Shown one piece after another: positions 25,132 through 32,164 of a DNA stretch of 64,000 bases. Made by a program: the position numbers and the translations under genes. Source of the DNA: a virus; the IMG/VR virus record IMGVR_UViG_3300021963_000029, positions 62,001-126,000 of that record. One strand, 5' to 3'. The notes beneath the pieces were generated by a model. The model was not told where the DNA came from, did not search any database, and saw only the letters and a program-made list of their open reading frames with translations. Every line of letters begins with the position of its first letter. Position 1 is the first letter of the stretch.

Positions 25132-26214
25132 TTGCTGAAATTCAGCATCAATCTTGTCATACAACTCCACAAAAGTGGACTTGGTTTCATCATCAAAGCG
25201 ATTCAAGCATACCTTGAGTGCTTTATCTTTTTTGCCAAAGATAGAGTATGCTTTCATGATATGAACAAGACGACGAGTGGAGACCACTTCATCAATACCA
25301 CCATCAGCAAAGGTCTTGCGAATAATCTCAGCCCAAGTGCACAGGTGTTTGATAAAATCAGTGTGCTCTCCAATCATAGGGATCTTAAGAGATTCTGCCA
25401 CTTTTGTCAAGATCTTTGTCTCAACAGTAATAGTAGGATACTCTTGCTCAAAGGTTACAGGGAAACGCTCAAGGAATGCCTCATTGAGAACATTGGTGCC
25501 AATAAAGCGACCATCATCAGATCCCTTACCTTTGGTGTTTGCAGTAGCAAACACATTGAATCCTGCTTTAGGTACAACATGCTTACCAATTTTCTTCAGG
25601 AAGACACCATTGCCTTCCAGAATTGACTGAAGACACATGATTTTATTGGAAGCAAGGTCAATCTCATCCAGAAGGAGGATTGCACCCCTTTCCATTGCCT
25701 CAACTACAGGACCATTGTGCCATACAGTTTCACCATTAACTAGACGAAAACCACCAATAAGATCATCTTCATCAGTCTCAATAGTGATGTTGACACGAAT
25801 CAACTCACGACCAAGTTGAGCACATGCTTGCTCAATTCCAAAGGTCTTACCATTACCAGAAAGACCAGTGATGAAAGAAGGATAGAACAAACCAGAAGAT
25901 ACAATCTTCTTAATATCACTAAAGTTACCAAAGCTGACGAAGGTAGCATCTTTCTTAGGGATGAGATTTTGCACAACAGAGGAAAGAGTTTGTACAGTAT
26001 CAGTACCCTCTGCAGCAGGTGAATTGTAAGTTTGCTCTAGTTCTTTCACTGTTACCTCAAGATTCCATTTACCACGACCAGTTTTGTATGATTGCAGATA
26101 CTTAGATGCAGTAGCATAAGAAGTATTCAGTTGAGTTGCCACAGACTTAACAGCAGTAGCATCAACTTCAGTGCCAAATTGGTCTTTCAATAGTGTGATA
26201 AGTTGTTCTTGCAT
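25117..26214 (-). CDS. cobS: CobS-like AAA+ ATPase
   Basis: 365 aa. Walker A GLSGNGKT (117-124), Walker B ILLLDEIDL (about 179-187), sensor 1 in NVFATANTKGKG, and arginine finger-type NEAFLERFPV. This MoxR-type AAA+ is the gene annotated cobS in cyanophages, after the ATPase subunit of aerobic cobaltochelatase. Host B12 synthesis is one proposed role; a phage-specific chaperone role with its VWA partner is equally possible. The N-terminal 80 residues (ATQLNTSYATASKYLQSYKT) form a small helix-turn-helix-like region. ATG 26214 chosen from the class B promoter; the longer open frame runs into it. Confidence 0.85.
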   Translation of the reverse strand: MQEQLITLLKDQFGTEVDATAVKSVATQLNTSYATASKYLQSYKTGRGKWNLEVTVKELEQTYNSPAAEGTDTVQTLSSVVQNLIPKKDATFVSFGNFSDIKKIVSSGLFYPSFITGLSGNGKTFGIEQACAQLGRELIRVNITIETDEDDLIGGFRLVNGETVWHNGPVVEAMERGAILLLDEIDLASNKIMCLQSILEGNGVFLKKIGKHVVPKAGFNVFATANTKGKGSDDGRFIGTNVLNEAFLERFPVTFEQEYPTITVETKILTKVAESLKIPMIGEHTDFIKHLCTWAEIIRKTFADGGIDEVVSTRRLVHIMKAYSIFGKKDKALKVCLNRFDDETKSTFVELYDKIDAEFQQQEGE

Positions 26215-26226
26215 GGTCTTGGGTTG

Positions 26227-26265
26227 ATTACTTTGTAATGATAGCATGGATTTGGGCAAAGTCAG
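26227..26265 (-). promoter_or_regulatory. Early promoter with ATTAC-N3-GTAAT inverted repeat (class B), before cobS
   Basis: CTGACT (26265-26260), 16 bp, TGC-TATCAT (26243-26238); ATTACAAAGTAAT at 26239-26227, identical to the copy at 18112-18124. ATG at 26214. Confidence 0.68.
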
Positions 26266-26296
26266 GGGCAGAGTGGACACTGCCCCAACTGGCACA

Positions 26297-28441
26297 TCAT
26301 GCAATCATGTCAACAAAAGAAGACAATAGTTTCTTGTTTGTCTTCTTTTTCTCCAACATCTTAGAGAATGCAGTTTTGATTTGTGCTTTAGAAGCATCTT
26401 CAGGCACAACAAACTCTTCCTCTTGAGAGAGTGAAGATGTAGGGATGACATTGAACTGATCATAACCAGTTCCAGTAAATGTAATGAACTGGTTCTTTTT
26501 GTACACAGACTTCACCTTCTCATAGTCACCATACTCTCTGCCATACCAATCATAGCAGGTCTTAAAGTCCCTGCTAGGAACAACTCTGAAGTTGACAAAG
26601 TTCACAGTAGGAAACTTATCCTTCAAAGTAGAGAGAAGTGCCTTGGAATACTGAGGGAAGTTGCCATAGTTGAAAGAAGAATAGATTCTACCATTCTTTC
26701 TGCTACGAATAGTGGTGCTGAAAGGTTTAGTCAGACCCACATATTCTTGACCAGCACCATTCTTTTTCTTGGTTGTGATTGCATTTACATAACCCTCACC
26801 ATCAGTCAGGAATACAACATTCACTTTCTGAAGTTTGTTCTTGCTCTGGAAGTCAGGAATCAAAGAATGCAGTGCAATCATGGTTTCACCCAGAGGAGAA
26901 CCAGACAACTCTAGATGATAAGGAACACTACCATTTCCCTTCTGGAAGGCATGACAAACTGCCCAGATATTCTTCATCTGTTCATCCAGTTCTTTAGTGC
27001 TAGTCTTGCTGCTAAAGAAATTGAGAAGTCTAAAAGAATTCTCAGGAGCAATAACACCATCTACTTTATTGTAGATAGCAGGATGATTTGGTTGAATGTC
27101 AACATAAGATTTGCATTCCACGGTGAAAGCATACACCTCAAAGGGAATGTTCACTTTCTTGCAGAACCAGATCAGGTTGTACATTTGCTTACAAGTATCC
27201 AGAATCCAGTTGCACATAGATCCTGACCAGTCAAGAATAAAGATCAGTCCATGATTCTTACCATCAGGGATGACAGAAACTTTCCTGAACAGATCTTCAT
27301 TATACTTGTAAGTATGCAGTTTGCTGGTATCAAGAATACCAGTCCTAGCAGTTGTAGCACGAGCATACTGATCTGCAGATTTCTTGCACTCAAACTCTTT
27401 GACAAGGTAAGAGACTTCTTTCTCTGCAGATTTCTTATACTTGATATAGTCAGACACAACTTCTTGATGCCATTCTTTCACCCAAAGAGATCCATCCTGA
27501 TAATGTTCCTTTGCCTTGGCATGGATGTAATCATTAGGAATGACTACATTCTCAAGAACCATCTCAGGCAGTTCCACATAGTTAGTTTCTTGACCATACT
27601 TGTTAGTCAAATCCTGTGCTTTCTCATCAAAAGATTGAGAAGTCTTAGATTCAAACTCACCATGTTCTTTGCTGGGTTCACGACCTCCACCACCAGAGAG
27701 TTCTTCCTGATCCATAGTGATAGGATTGTCACCTTGAGAATCTTGATCACTGGTAGAAGAATCCTCAGATTCTTGTTCCAAATCAGTGGAATCTTCTGAA
27801 GTATTTTGTTCAGAATTGTCAGGAAGATCTACTTCTTTCCCACTTTCCCCTTGATTTTGAACAATCTCAGGCATCTCAGAGAGTTTCTTACGCTTATAGT
27901 TAAGGAACTCTACAATCTCCTGAGAGATTTGCAGCACATCTTGGAAGGTTTCCAGTTGACTAATGCGAGTCACAAACTCATTCTCTTGGTCAGAGAAAGC
28001 AATGTTATGAAATGCACCAATTTTGTAGTACATGTTGATGCGATCAATAAAGGAGAGATCATCAAGATTCTCATCCTTTACTGAAAAGAAATCATCATTG
28101 TTCAGTTCATTATAACCATTATAGAAGGTTTTGGAAAGACCAGGATATTTTTTCTTCATCAGACGTTCTACACGAACATCCTCAATCACATTGACAAAAT
28201 CCTTAGGAACATCAGGATATTCCTCTCTCCAGTCAATGTTATCAGTAAAGAGTGCATGACCCACCTCATGACCTACAAGGAGGTCATAAACAGTCTCAGA
28301 TGCCTTATCCCACATAGGCAGAGTAAGCACCCTACGATCCACATCAAAGCAGGCAGTAGAGACTTTCTTATGCTCAACAATAAGGTTCTCTGTTGCCAGA
28401 CATTTGGCAAGAGATCCTTTAACTTCTAGGTTGACTGACAT
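26297..28441 (-). CDS. CobT-like protein: HExxH metalloprotease motif plus VWA domain
   Basis: 714 aa. Residues 1-170 include VGHEVGHALFT (HEVGH at 58-62) and further on VNVIEDVRVERLM, a zincin-like arrangement with a downstream E/D-rich helix. A Ser/Glu/Asp-rich low-complexity linker covers about 195-260. The C-terminal half is a von Willebrand A domain with MIDAS motif DWSGSM (about 404) and VVFLTDGEGY. CobT of cobaltochelatase and related MoxR partners have this acidic linker plus VWA layout; the N-terminal HExxH resembles phage proteins annotated as peptidases. MoxR-type ATPase/VWA pairs insert metals or remodel complexes. A cobalamin role is an inference. Confidence 0.82.
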   Translation of the reverse strand: MSVNLEVKGSLAKCLATENLIVEHKKVSTACFDVDRRVLTLPMWDKASETVYDLLVGHEVGHALFTDNIDWREEYPDVPKDFVNVIEDVRVERLMKKKYPGLSKTFYNGYNELNNDDFFSVKDENLDDLSFIDRINMYYKIGAFHNIAFSDQENEFVTRISQLETFQDVLQISQEIVEFLNYKRKKLSEMPEIVQNQGESGKEVDLPDNSEQNTSEDSTDLEQESEDSSTSDQDSQGDNPITMDQEELSGGGGREPSKEHGEFESKTSQSFDEKAQDLTNKYGQETNYVELPEMVLENVVIPNDYIHAKAKEHYQDGSLWVKEWHQEVVSDYIKYKKSAEKEVSYLVKEFECKKSADQYARATTARTGILDTSKLHTYKYNEDLFRKVSVIPDGKNHGLIFILDWSGSMCNWILDTCKQMYNLIWFCKKVNIPFEVYAFTVECKSYVDIQPNHPAIYNKVDGVIAPENSFRLLNFFSSKTSTKELDEQMKNIWAVCHAFQKGNGSVPYHLELSGSPLGETMIALHSLIPDFQSKNKLQKVNVVFLTDGEGYVNAITTKKKNGAGQEYVGLTKPFSTTIRSRKNGRIYSSFNYGNFPQYSKALLSTLKDKFPTVNFVNFRVVPSRDFKTCYDWYGREYGDYEKVKSVYKKNQFITFTGTGYDQFNVIPTSSLSQEEEFVVPEDASKAQIKTAFSKMLEKKKTNKKLLSSFVDMIA

Positions 28442-28473
28442 GTGTTTTCTTGACTGTCCTTACAGCATACCAT

Positions 28474-28502
28474 AAAAAAGGAGGGGCACCACCCCCTCCT
28501 AG
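28474..28502 (-). terminator. Strong rho-independent terminator
   Basis: Minus strand: GGAGGGGG-TGGTG-CCCCTCC then TTTTTT; 7-bp G:C stem. It ends the predicted small RNA and separates it from the CobT-like gene. Confidence 0.9.
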
Positions 28503-28571
28503 GACACTAAAATAACCGTCCACCACCAAAGACGGGTCTTGGGTCTCAGAGATACAAAGAACCCTCAAGAC
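28474..28571 (-). ncRNA. Predicted small RNA of about 98 nt
   Basis: A TTGACA-17-TATTAT promoter places +1 near 28571 and a strong terminator ends at 28474. No ORF is present. Folding by eye gives hairpin 1 (GTCTT+GGGT pairing with ACCC+AAGAC, two-base bulge), hairpin 2 CCGTC-10 nt-GACGG (28535-28516), and the terminator hairpin. The loop of hairpin 2 is GT-rich (TTTGGTGGTG). It lies between the late block and the cobT-like gene. Function unknown; it could act on phage or host mRNA. Confidence 0.65.
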
Positions 28572-28577
28572 TTTTAC

Positions 28578-28606
28578 ATAATAGCATGTGGTCTTGAGGG
28601 TGTCAA
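28578..28606 (-). promoter_or_regulatory. Near-consensus sigma70 promoter for the small RNA
   Basis: TTGACA (28606-28601), 17 bp, TGC-TATTAT (28583-28578). It sits inside an 11-bp inverted repeat (28561-28571 with 28591-28601), which could sequester or bind a regulator. Confidence 0.75.
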
Positions 28607-28650
28607 GTTGACAAGTTGTTAAACCATGAGTAGGATAACTCTGTCAGGGT

Positions 28651-29379
28651 TCAAGACATTTTATATTCAAATAAAACATTATCTTTAATAACATCAAAGA
28701 AAAATACTTGAGTTAATCTAGAATTTTCTACAGATTCTCCAAAAAACTTAGATGCAGTATGATAATGTTTACCTTCATAGATTATGCATCTATTATAAAC
28801 ATTTTCAACATAATCATGTAATTCCCAATTATTTTCATCTAGAGATTCTTTTGCAGAAACATCTTCCTCATACAATCCATGAAAAATTTGTTCTGTTTTC
28901 TTTCTTTTATAAAATCCAGTACCAGTTCCTTTTGGTGGATCTGGATGCAAGTAAATTACTGCAGCCCATTTATTCCCTTGATCAGAGTGTATCCAAGTTT
29001 TTGAATCTTTTGGTATATATTGAAAACATCCATTACTTGAGAATGGAGCATGTAAGTTGACTTGTAGATTATGTTCTTTTAATTTAGGTTTAGATGTTAA
29101 AAAATCAAATTCCCATAATGAAGGATCATCACATTCAACTGCACAAGTATGAATCCACTCAGATTCTTTAATTCTGTTATTAAAAATAGATTGAAATTTT
29201 TTTAAATTGTAAACACTATTTTCTATAGTTGTTCTACATCTAAATCCAGGATAAAATCCTGGAAAATCACCATTTTTATCAGAAAGTCCAGGGTATTCTT
29301 CTGCTTTAAAATTAGATAAGGCTAAATTTCTAATTTCATCTGGATTTTCATACCAGTTATCTACAATTTTATATGTCAT
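28651..29379 (-). CDS. 2-oxoglutarate/Fe(II) oxygenase-like protein
   Basis: 242 aa. WIHSDQGNKWAAVIYLHPD (about 129-147) supplies an H131-x-D133 pair and YEGKHYHTASKFFG (about 201) a distal His, the 2-His-1-carboxylate arrangement of 2OG oxygenases. GTGTGFYKRKK lies between. Such proteins are frequent in cyanophages; substrate unknown, proline hydroxylation of the collagen-like fibres encoded nearby is an attractive speculation. Separated from the late block by only 22 nt on its upstream side. Confidence 0.72.
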   Translation of the reverse strand: MTYKIVDNWYENPDEIRNLALSNFKAEEYPGLSDKNGDFPGFYPGFRCRTTIENSVYNLKKFQSIFNNRIKESEWIHTCAVECDDPSLWEFDFLTSKPKLKEHNLQVNLHAPFSSNGCFQYIPKDSKTWIHSDQGNKWAAVIYLHPDPPKGTGTGFYKRKKTEQIFHGLYEEDVSAKESLDENNWELHDYVENVYNRCIIYEGKHYHTASKFFGESVENSRLTQVFFFDVIKDNVLFEYKMS

Positions 29380-29401
29380 AATATAAAAATAATGTTAAAA
29401 A

Positions 29402-29776
29402 TTATGTTTTAGGAATATCTTGCTTTACTTGTGTAATTGATTGGAACCAATTTCCTTGATCTAAAGGTGTACCACTCTTAATATCATCATAAAGAAGTGC
29501 TAATTGAGATTCAATGGTTGGGTATGCCATGAATCTATCATACTTATATTTTTCTGCTTCCCAAGCATCTACTAATTCTTGTAATTTATTTCTTGCTGCT
29601 ATTTCAGTTGGAGGGGGAAGAGGATTTTCTTCCATCCACGTTAAGGTTCCCCAATCATAATCTTGAGTGTCAGGTTTCACTGCAATTGTAAATGCACATC
29701 CTGGCGCTAATAATACAATTGCCTCAGGAAGTTCAGGAAATGCTTTAAACTCTTTCCTAGCTTTTGTAATGGTCAT
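29402..29776 (-). CDS. Virion-associated hypothetical protein
   Basis: 124 aa: PEAIVLLAPGCAFTIAVKPD, LTWMEENPLPPPTEIAARNK, then YPTIESQLALLYDDIKSGTP and WFQSITQVKQDIPK. The YPxIExQLxxxYxD...W...I..VKxxxPK ending is common in proteins at the tail-fibre end of cyanophage late regions. A late promoter ATAAATA lies 27 bp upstream. Confidence 0.68.
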   Translation of the reverse strand: MTITKARKEFKAFPELPEAIVLLAPGCAFTIAVKPDTQDYDWGTLTWMEENPLPPPTEIAARNKLQELVDAWEAEKYKYDRFMAYPTIESQLALLYDDIKSGTPLDQGNWFQSITQVKQDIPKT

Positions 29777-29802
29777 AATTACTGAAAAATTTAATTTATC
29801 TT

Positions 29803-29809
29803 TATTTAT
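29803..29809 (-). promoter_or_regulatory. T4-type late promoter
   Basis: ATAAATA, 27 bp before the ATG of the 124-aa gene. Confidence 0.72.
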
Positions 29810-29815
29810 TATGAT

Positions 29816-30382
29816 TTAAGCGTATACTTCAAATAGCCAAGCATAAGATTTGAGAACTTCATAATATTGTTGTCCCCAACTATCAGTAGTGCGATTTATG
29901 TAATTTGTATAAGTTTGAGATGAGTGTCTTAAAGCAACAGCAATGTCAACTTCTTCTGTTGTATTTGCAACAAAAGAATATCTAATCACATGGTTTTGGG
30001 GAGTACTACTATAGTTTCCATCATAATATCCATTGGATATTCCAGAATAAAGTTGATTGCCATAAGTATTATTATATCCTTCTTCTCCAGAAGTTGTTGC
30101 CAATCCCCAAGAACCCAGGTTAGTTCTTTTGTGAATTAAAAACATTCCATCATGATGAATTTCTCCAGATATGCCCCACTCACAAATTATAATATTGCTG
30201 GTTCTTTTTGGCTTTATTCTTAAAGTTAAATCTTCAATCCTAGTCCCATTACCTGAGTTCTGACTTAATGTTGCATAAGATTGAGTTGATGTAGTAAAAT
30301 AAGAATCAACTATAGTTCCAGAAACTCCAGCTAAACTAAGTCCAGAAGTATTATTAACTGTATTTGTTCTTAGATAACTCAT
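29816..30382 (-). CDS. Tail-associated structural protein, paralogue 1 of 3
   Basis: 188 aa. N-terminus SYLRTNTVNNTSGLSLAGVS, middle IEDLTLRIKPKRTSNIIICE-type strands, C-terminal YEVLKSYAWLFEVYA. It shares order and segments with the two following genes (LRTN/VTN start, TLxIxPK, EI/EVY end), so the three are tandem paralogues. Beta-rich short appendage proteins are expected. A TATAAATT late element lies 25 bp upstream. Confidence 0.68.
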   Translation of the reverse strand: MSYLRTNTVNNTSGLSLAGVSGTIVDSYFTTSTQSYATLSQNSGNGTRIEDLTLRIKPKRTSNIIICEWGISGEIHHDGMFLIHKRTNLGSWGLATTSGEEGYNNTYGNQLYSGISNGYYDGNYSSTPQNHVIRYSFVANTTEEVDIAVALRHSSQTYTNYINRTTDSWGQQYYEVLKSYAWLFEVYA

Positions 30383-30406
30383 TTTAGTTAATTTCCCTTA
30401 TGTAAT

Positions 30407-30414
30407 AATTTATA
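30407..30414 (-). promoter_or_regulatory. Variant late promoter TATAAATT
   Basis: One base from the T4 TATAAATA, 25 bp before ATG 30382. Confidence 0.5.
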
Positions 30415-30421
30415 ATTAAAA

Positions 30422-31006
30422 TCATGTCCATCCATTATAAGATGAAATTTCATAAATTACCCCACAACTTACTCCATTTTCATAGTTAGCTTGTCCAGCA
30501 CCACTTACTGCTCTGTTTTGATAGAAAGTGGCTGATCCTGCCCCAGAGTCTCTAAAACTTATTTGATAACTTACATCTCCAGTTGTACCGATTCTTCCAA
30601 TATAAGAAAACTTTTTGCTACTTGGAGTGGTGCTATCATCACCATCATACCATGTTCCTTGATCTGCCATCCAATAAGTTGTACCACTAGCATTTCCTGT
30701 GCCACTGTTGCCAGTAAATGAAATGGGAGAACCATTTCTAAGAACTATAAACATACAGTTGGATGCTGCATTAGATTCTCCAGAAAGATACCAATTACAT
30801 AAAACCCAGTGATTTGGATTTTCTACATTATTTAATGTTAAAGATAATGGATGAATGTTTGTATTTTCATAGTAAGCTCTATAATCATAGACATAAGTGG
30901 TAATAGTATCCACTCTAGTATAATTAACCTGGATTATATTTCCTTGACTTGGAATAATTACTTGATCTGAAAGATTAGTAACATATTGGGTTTGTACTGT
31001 ACTCAT
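30422..31006 (-). CDS. Tail-associated structural protein, paralogue 2 of 3
   Basis: 194 aa. Starts MSTVQTQYVTNLSDQVIIPS, contains ADQGTWYDGDDSTTPSSKKF and ends TGVIYEISSYNGWT; the WYDGDxSTxP segment parallels YYDGNYSSTPQNH in paralogue 1 and FYDQDSDSTANKH in paralogue 3. Probably a virion appendage. Overlaps the previous gene's stop by 4 nt. Confidence 0.68.
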   Translation of the reverse strand: MSTVQTQYVTNLSDQVIIPSQGNIIQVNYTRVDTITTYVYDYRAYYENTNIHPLSLTLNNVENPNHWVLCNWYLSGESNAASNCMFIVLRNGSPISFTGNSGTGNASGTTYWMADQGTWYDGDDSTTPSSKKFSYIGRIGTTGDVSYQISFRDSGAGSATFYQNRAVSGAGQANYENGVSCGVIYEISSYNGWT

Positions 31007-31560
31007 GGCGCTATCTCGTAAATTACTCCAGTTGTGATTGAAACTTCTCTGTTGGTTTGACCAGGGCTATTAAGGCAAGCATTTAATCTTAAAGTTCTTG
31101 CTCCACCATCTGCTCCACCAAAAGCCAATGAATAATTTCTTGAAGCAGTGCTACCAGATATAGCTGAATAAATTATCCCATGTTTATTGGCAGTTGAGTC
31201 TGAGTCTTGATCATAGAATCCACTCCACCAACCAACCCAATTATTTAATGCAACTGAATTATTATATCCTTGTTCTCCAGCAGTTGAAATCACTGCCCCA
31301 TCTCTATAAATTCTCATGACAGTATTGTGATCATTAGGTTCCCCTACAAACTCCCATTGAATTATCAATCTACTAGATGAAGATTTAGGAGTAATAGTTA
31401 TCCTAGTTTGAGTAATCTCGGAAAAACTAGAAGCAGCACTTGTTAATGATGCCACCACATCATTTCTCAATCTTGCTACTTGGATTATAGATCCAGAGCT
31501 TTTTAATAAAGTATTACCATCTACAGGATTAACTATTTTATTTGTAACTAAAGTACTCAT
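31003..31560 (-). CDS. Tail-associated structural protein, paralogue 3 of 3
   Basis: 185 aa. Starts MSTLVTNKIVNPVDGNTLLK, contains ITQTRITITPKSSSSRLIIQ, WWSGFYDQDSDSTANKHGII, ends TTGVIYEIAP. Sequence order identical to the other two copies, so it is the first gene of a triplication. A CTAAATA element lies 14-20 bp before the ATG. Confidence 0.68.
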   Translation of the reverse strand: MSTLVTNKIVNPVDGNTLLKSSGSIIQVARLRNDVVASLTSAASSFSEITQTRITITPKSSSSRLIIQWEFVGEPNDHNTVMRIYRDGAVISTAGEQGYNNSVALNNWVGWWSGFYDQDSDSTANKHGIIYSAISGSTASRNYSLAFGGADGGARTLRLNACLNSPGQTNREVSITTGVIYEIAP

Positions 31561-31573
31561 GAGTTTTTAAAAA

Positions 31574-31580
31574 TATTTAG
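31574..31580 (-). promoter_or_regulatory. Possible late promoter CTAAATA
   Basis: One base off ATAAATA, 14 bp before ATG 31560 (short spacing) and overlapping the stop region of the 57-aa gene. Confidence 0.35.
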
Positions 31581-31582
31581 GA

Positions 31583-31756
31583 CTAAATTACTCTAAAAGT
31601 AACCCCAGAGTTGACAGTAAGAGTCACTCCATTATTTATGGTAAGTGGACCAATTGCTGCATAATTAGACCCTGAGGATAAAGTGGTATTACTTGTAACT
31701 TGTTGATCATTTTGTATAATGTTTGCTCCTCCACCAACGCCTATAGTTACTGCCAT
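31583..31756 (-). CDS. Small fibre-tip-type protein (single C-terminal motif)
   Basis: 57 aa: MAVTIGVGGGANIIQNDQQV, then SSGSNYAAIGPLTINNGVTL, TVNSGVTFRVI. The last 30 residues match the C-terminal end of the 907-aa fibre at 41493 ([20 protein letters not shown]), so this gene is the free-standing form of a motif that terminates cyanophage fibres. Likely forms part of a beta-helical trimer tip. Confidence 0.72.
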   Translation of the reverse strand: MAVTIGVGGGANIIQNDQQVTSNTTLSSGSNYAAIGPLTINNGVTLTVNSGVTFRVI

Positions 31757-32164
31757 TTAAACCTCCTGCGCATCTTTGTAGTACTCAGTTGTTTTTAAAT
31801 GATTGTATGCTTGGGTAAGAATAGAATCTGCACTGTCAGGATCAATAAAGAACATAATTTCATGAGCTACTCCTGGGGTAGCCACATGACCATCAATTTT
31901 AACATCAGTTGGAGACAATCCAATACCACCAATAGGTTTCATGCCATTGTCTCTAGCATCTTTAGAGGCAAAAACTTGAATACCAATTCTGCCAATGTAT
32001 CCTGCTTTCCAATAAACTTCAGGACCTCTATCTTCTGATGGTCTATCTACAGGATCTGGATAATCTTGCAATCTTTTTTCTGTTTTCACATCAACAATTA
32101 CATGATATGCATCATCAACTACATATCCAGTTCCAGGTAACTCAAAATCTCTTACCAGTGCCAT
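31757..32164 (-). CDS. Conserved virion-associated protein
   Basis: 135 aa: LVRDFELPGTGYVVDDAYHV, IVDVKTEKRLQDYPDPVDRP, IGRIGIQVFASKDARDNGMK, then VAHEIMFFIDPDSADSILTQ. Beta-rich, with the VxDAYHVIxxVxxEKRxxDxPDPxxxP segment seen in cyanophage proteins located next to S74 fibres. Overlaps the fibre gene stop by 1 nt. Role unknown. Confidence 0.68.
   Translation of the reverse strand: MALVRDFELPGTGYVVDDAYHVIVDVKTEKRLQDYPDPVDRPSEDRGPEVYWKAGYIGRIGIQVFASKDARDNGMKPIGGIGLSPTDVKIDGHVATPGVAHEIMFFIDPDSADSILTQAYNHLKTTEYYKDAQEV

Noticed and set aside
25117-26304. Longer N-terminus for the CobS-like protein (start at 26304)
   Set aside because: The extra 30 codons run through the class B promoter and inverted repeat; ATG 26214 fits the promoter.
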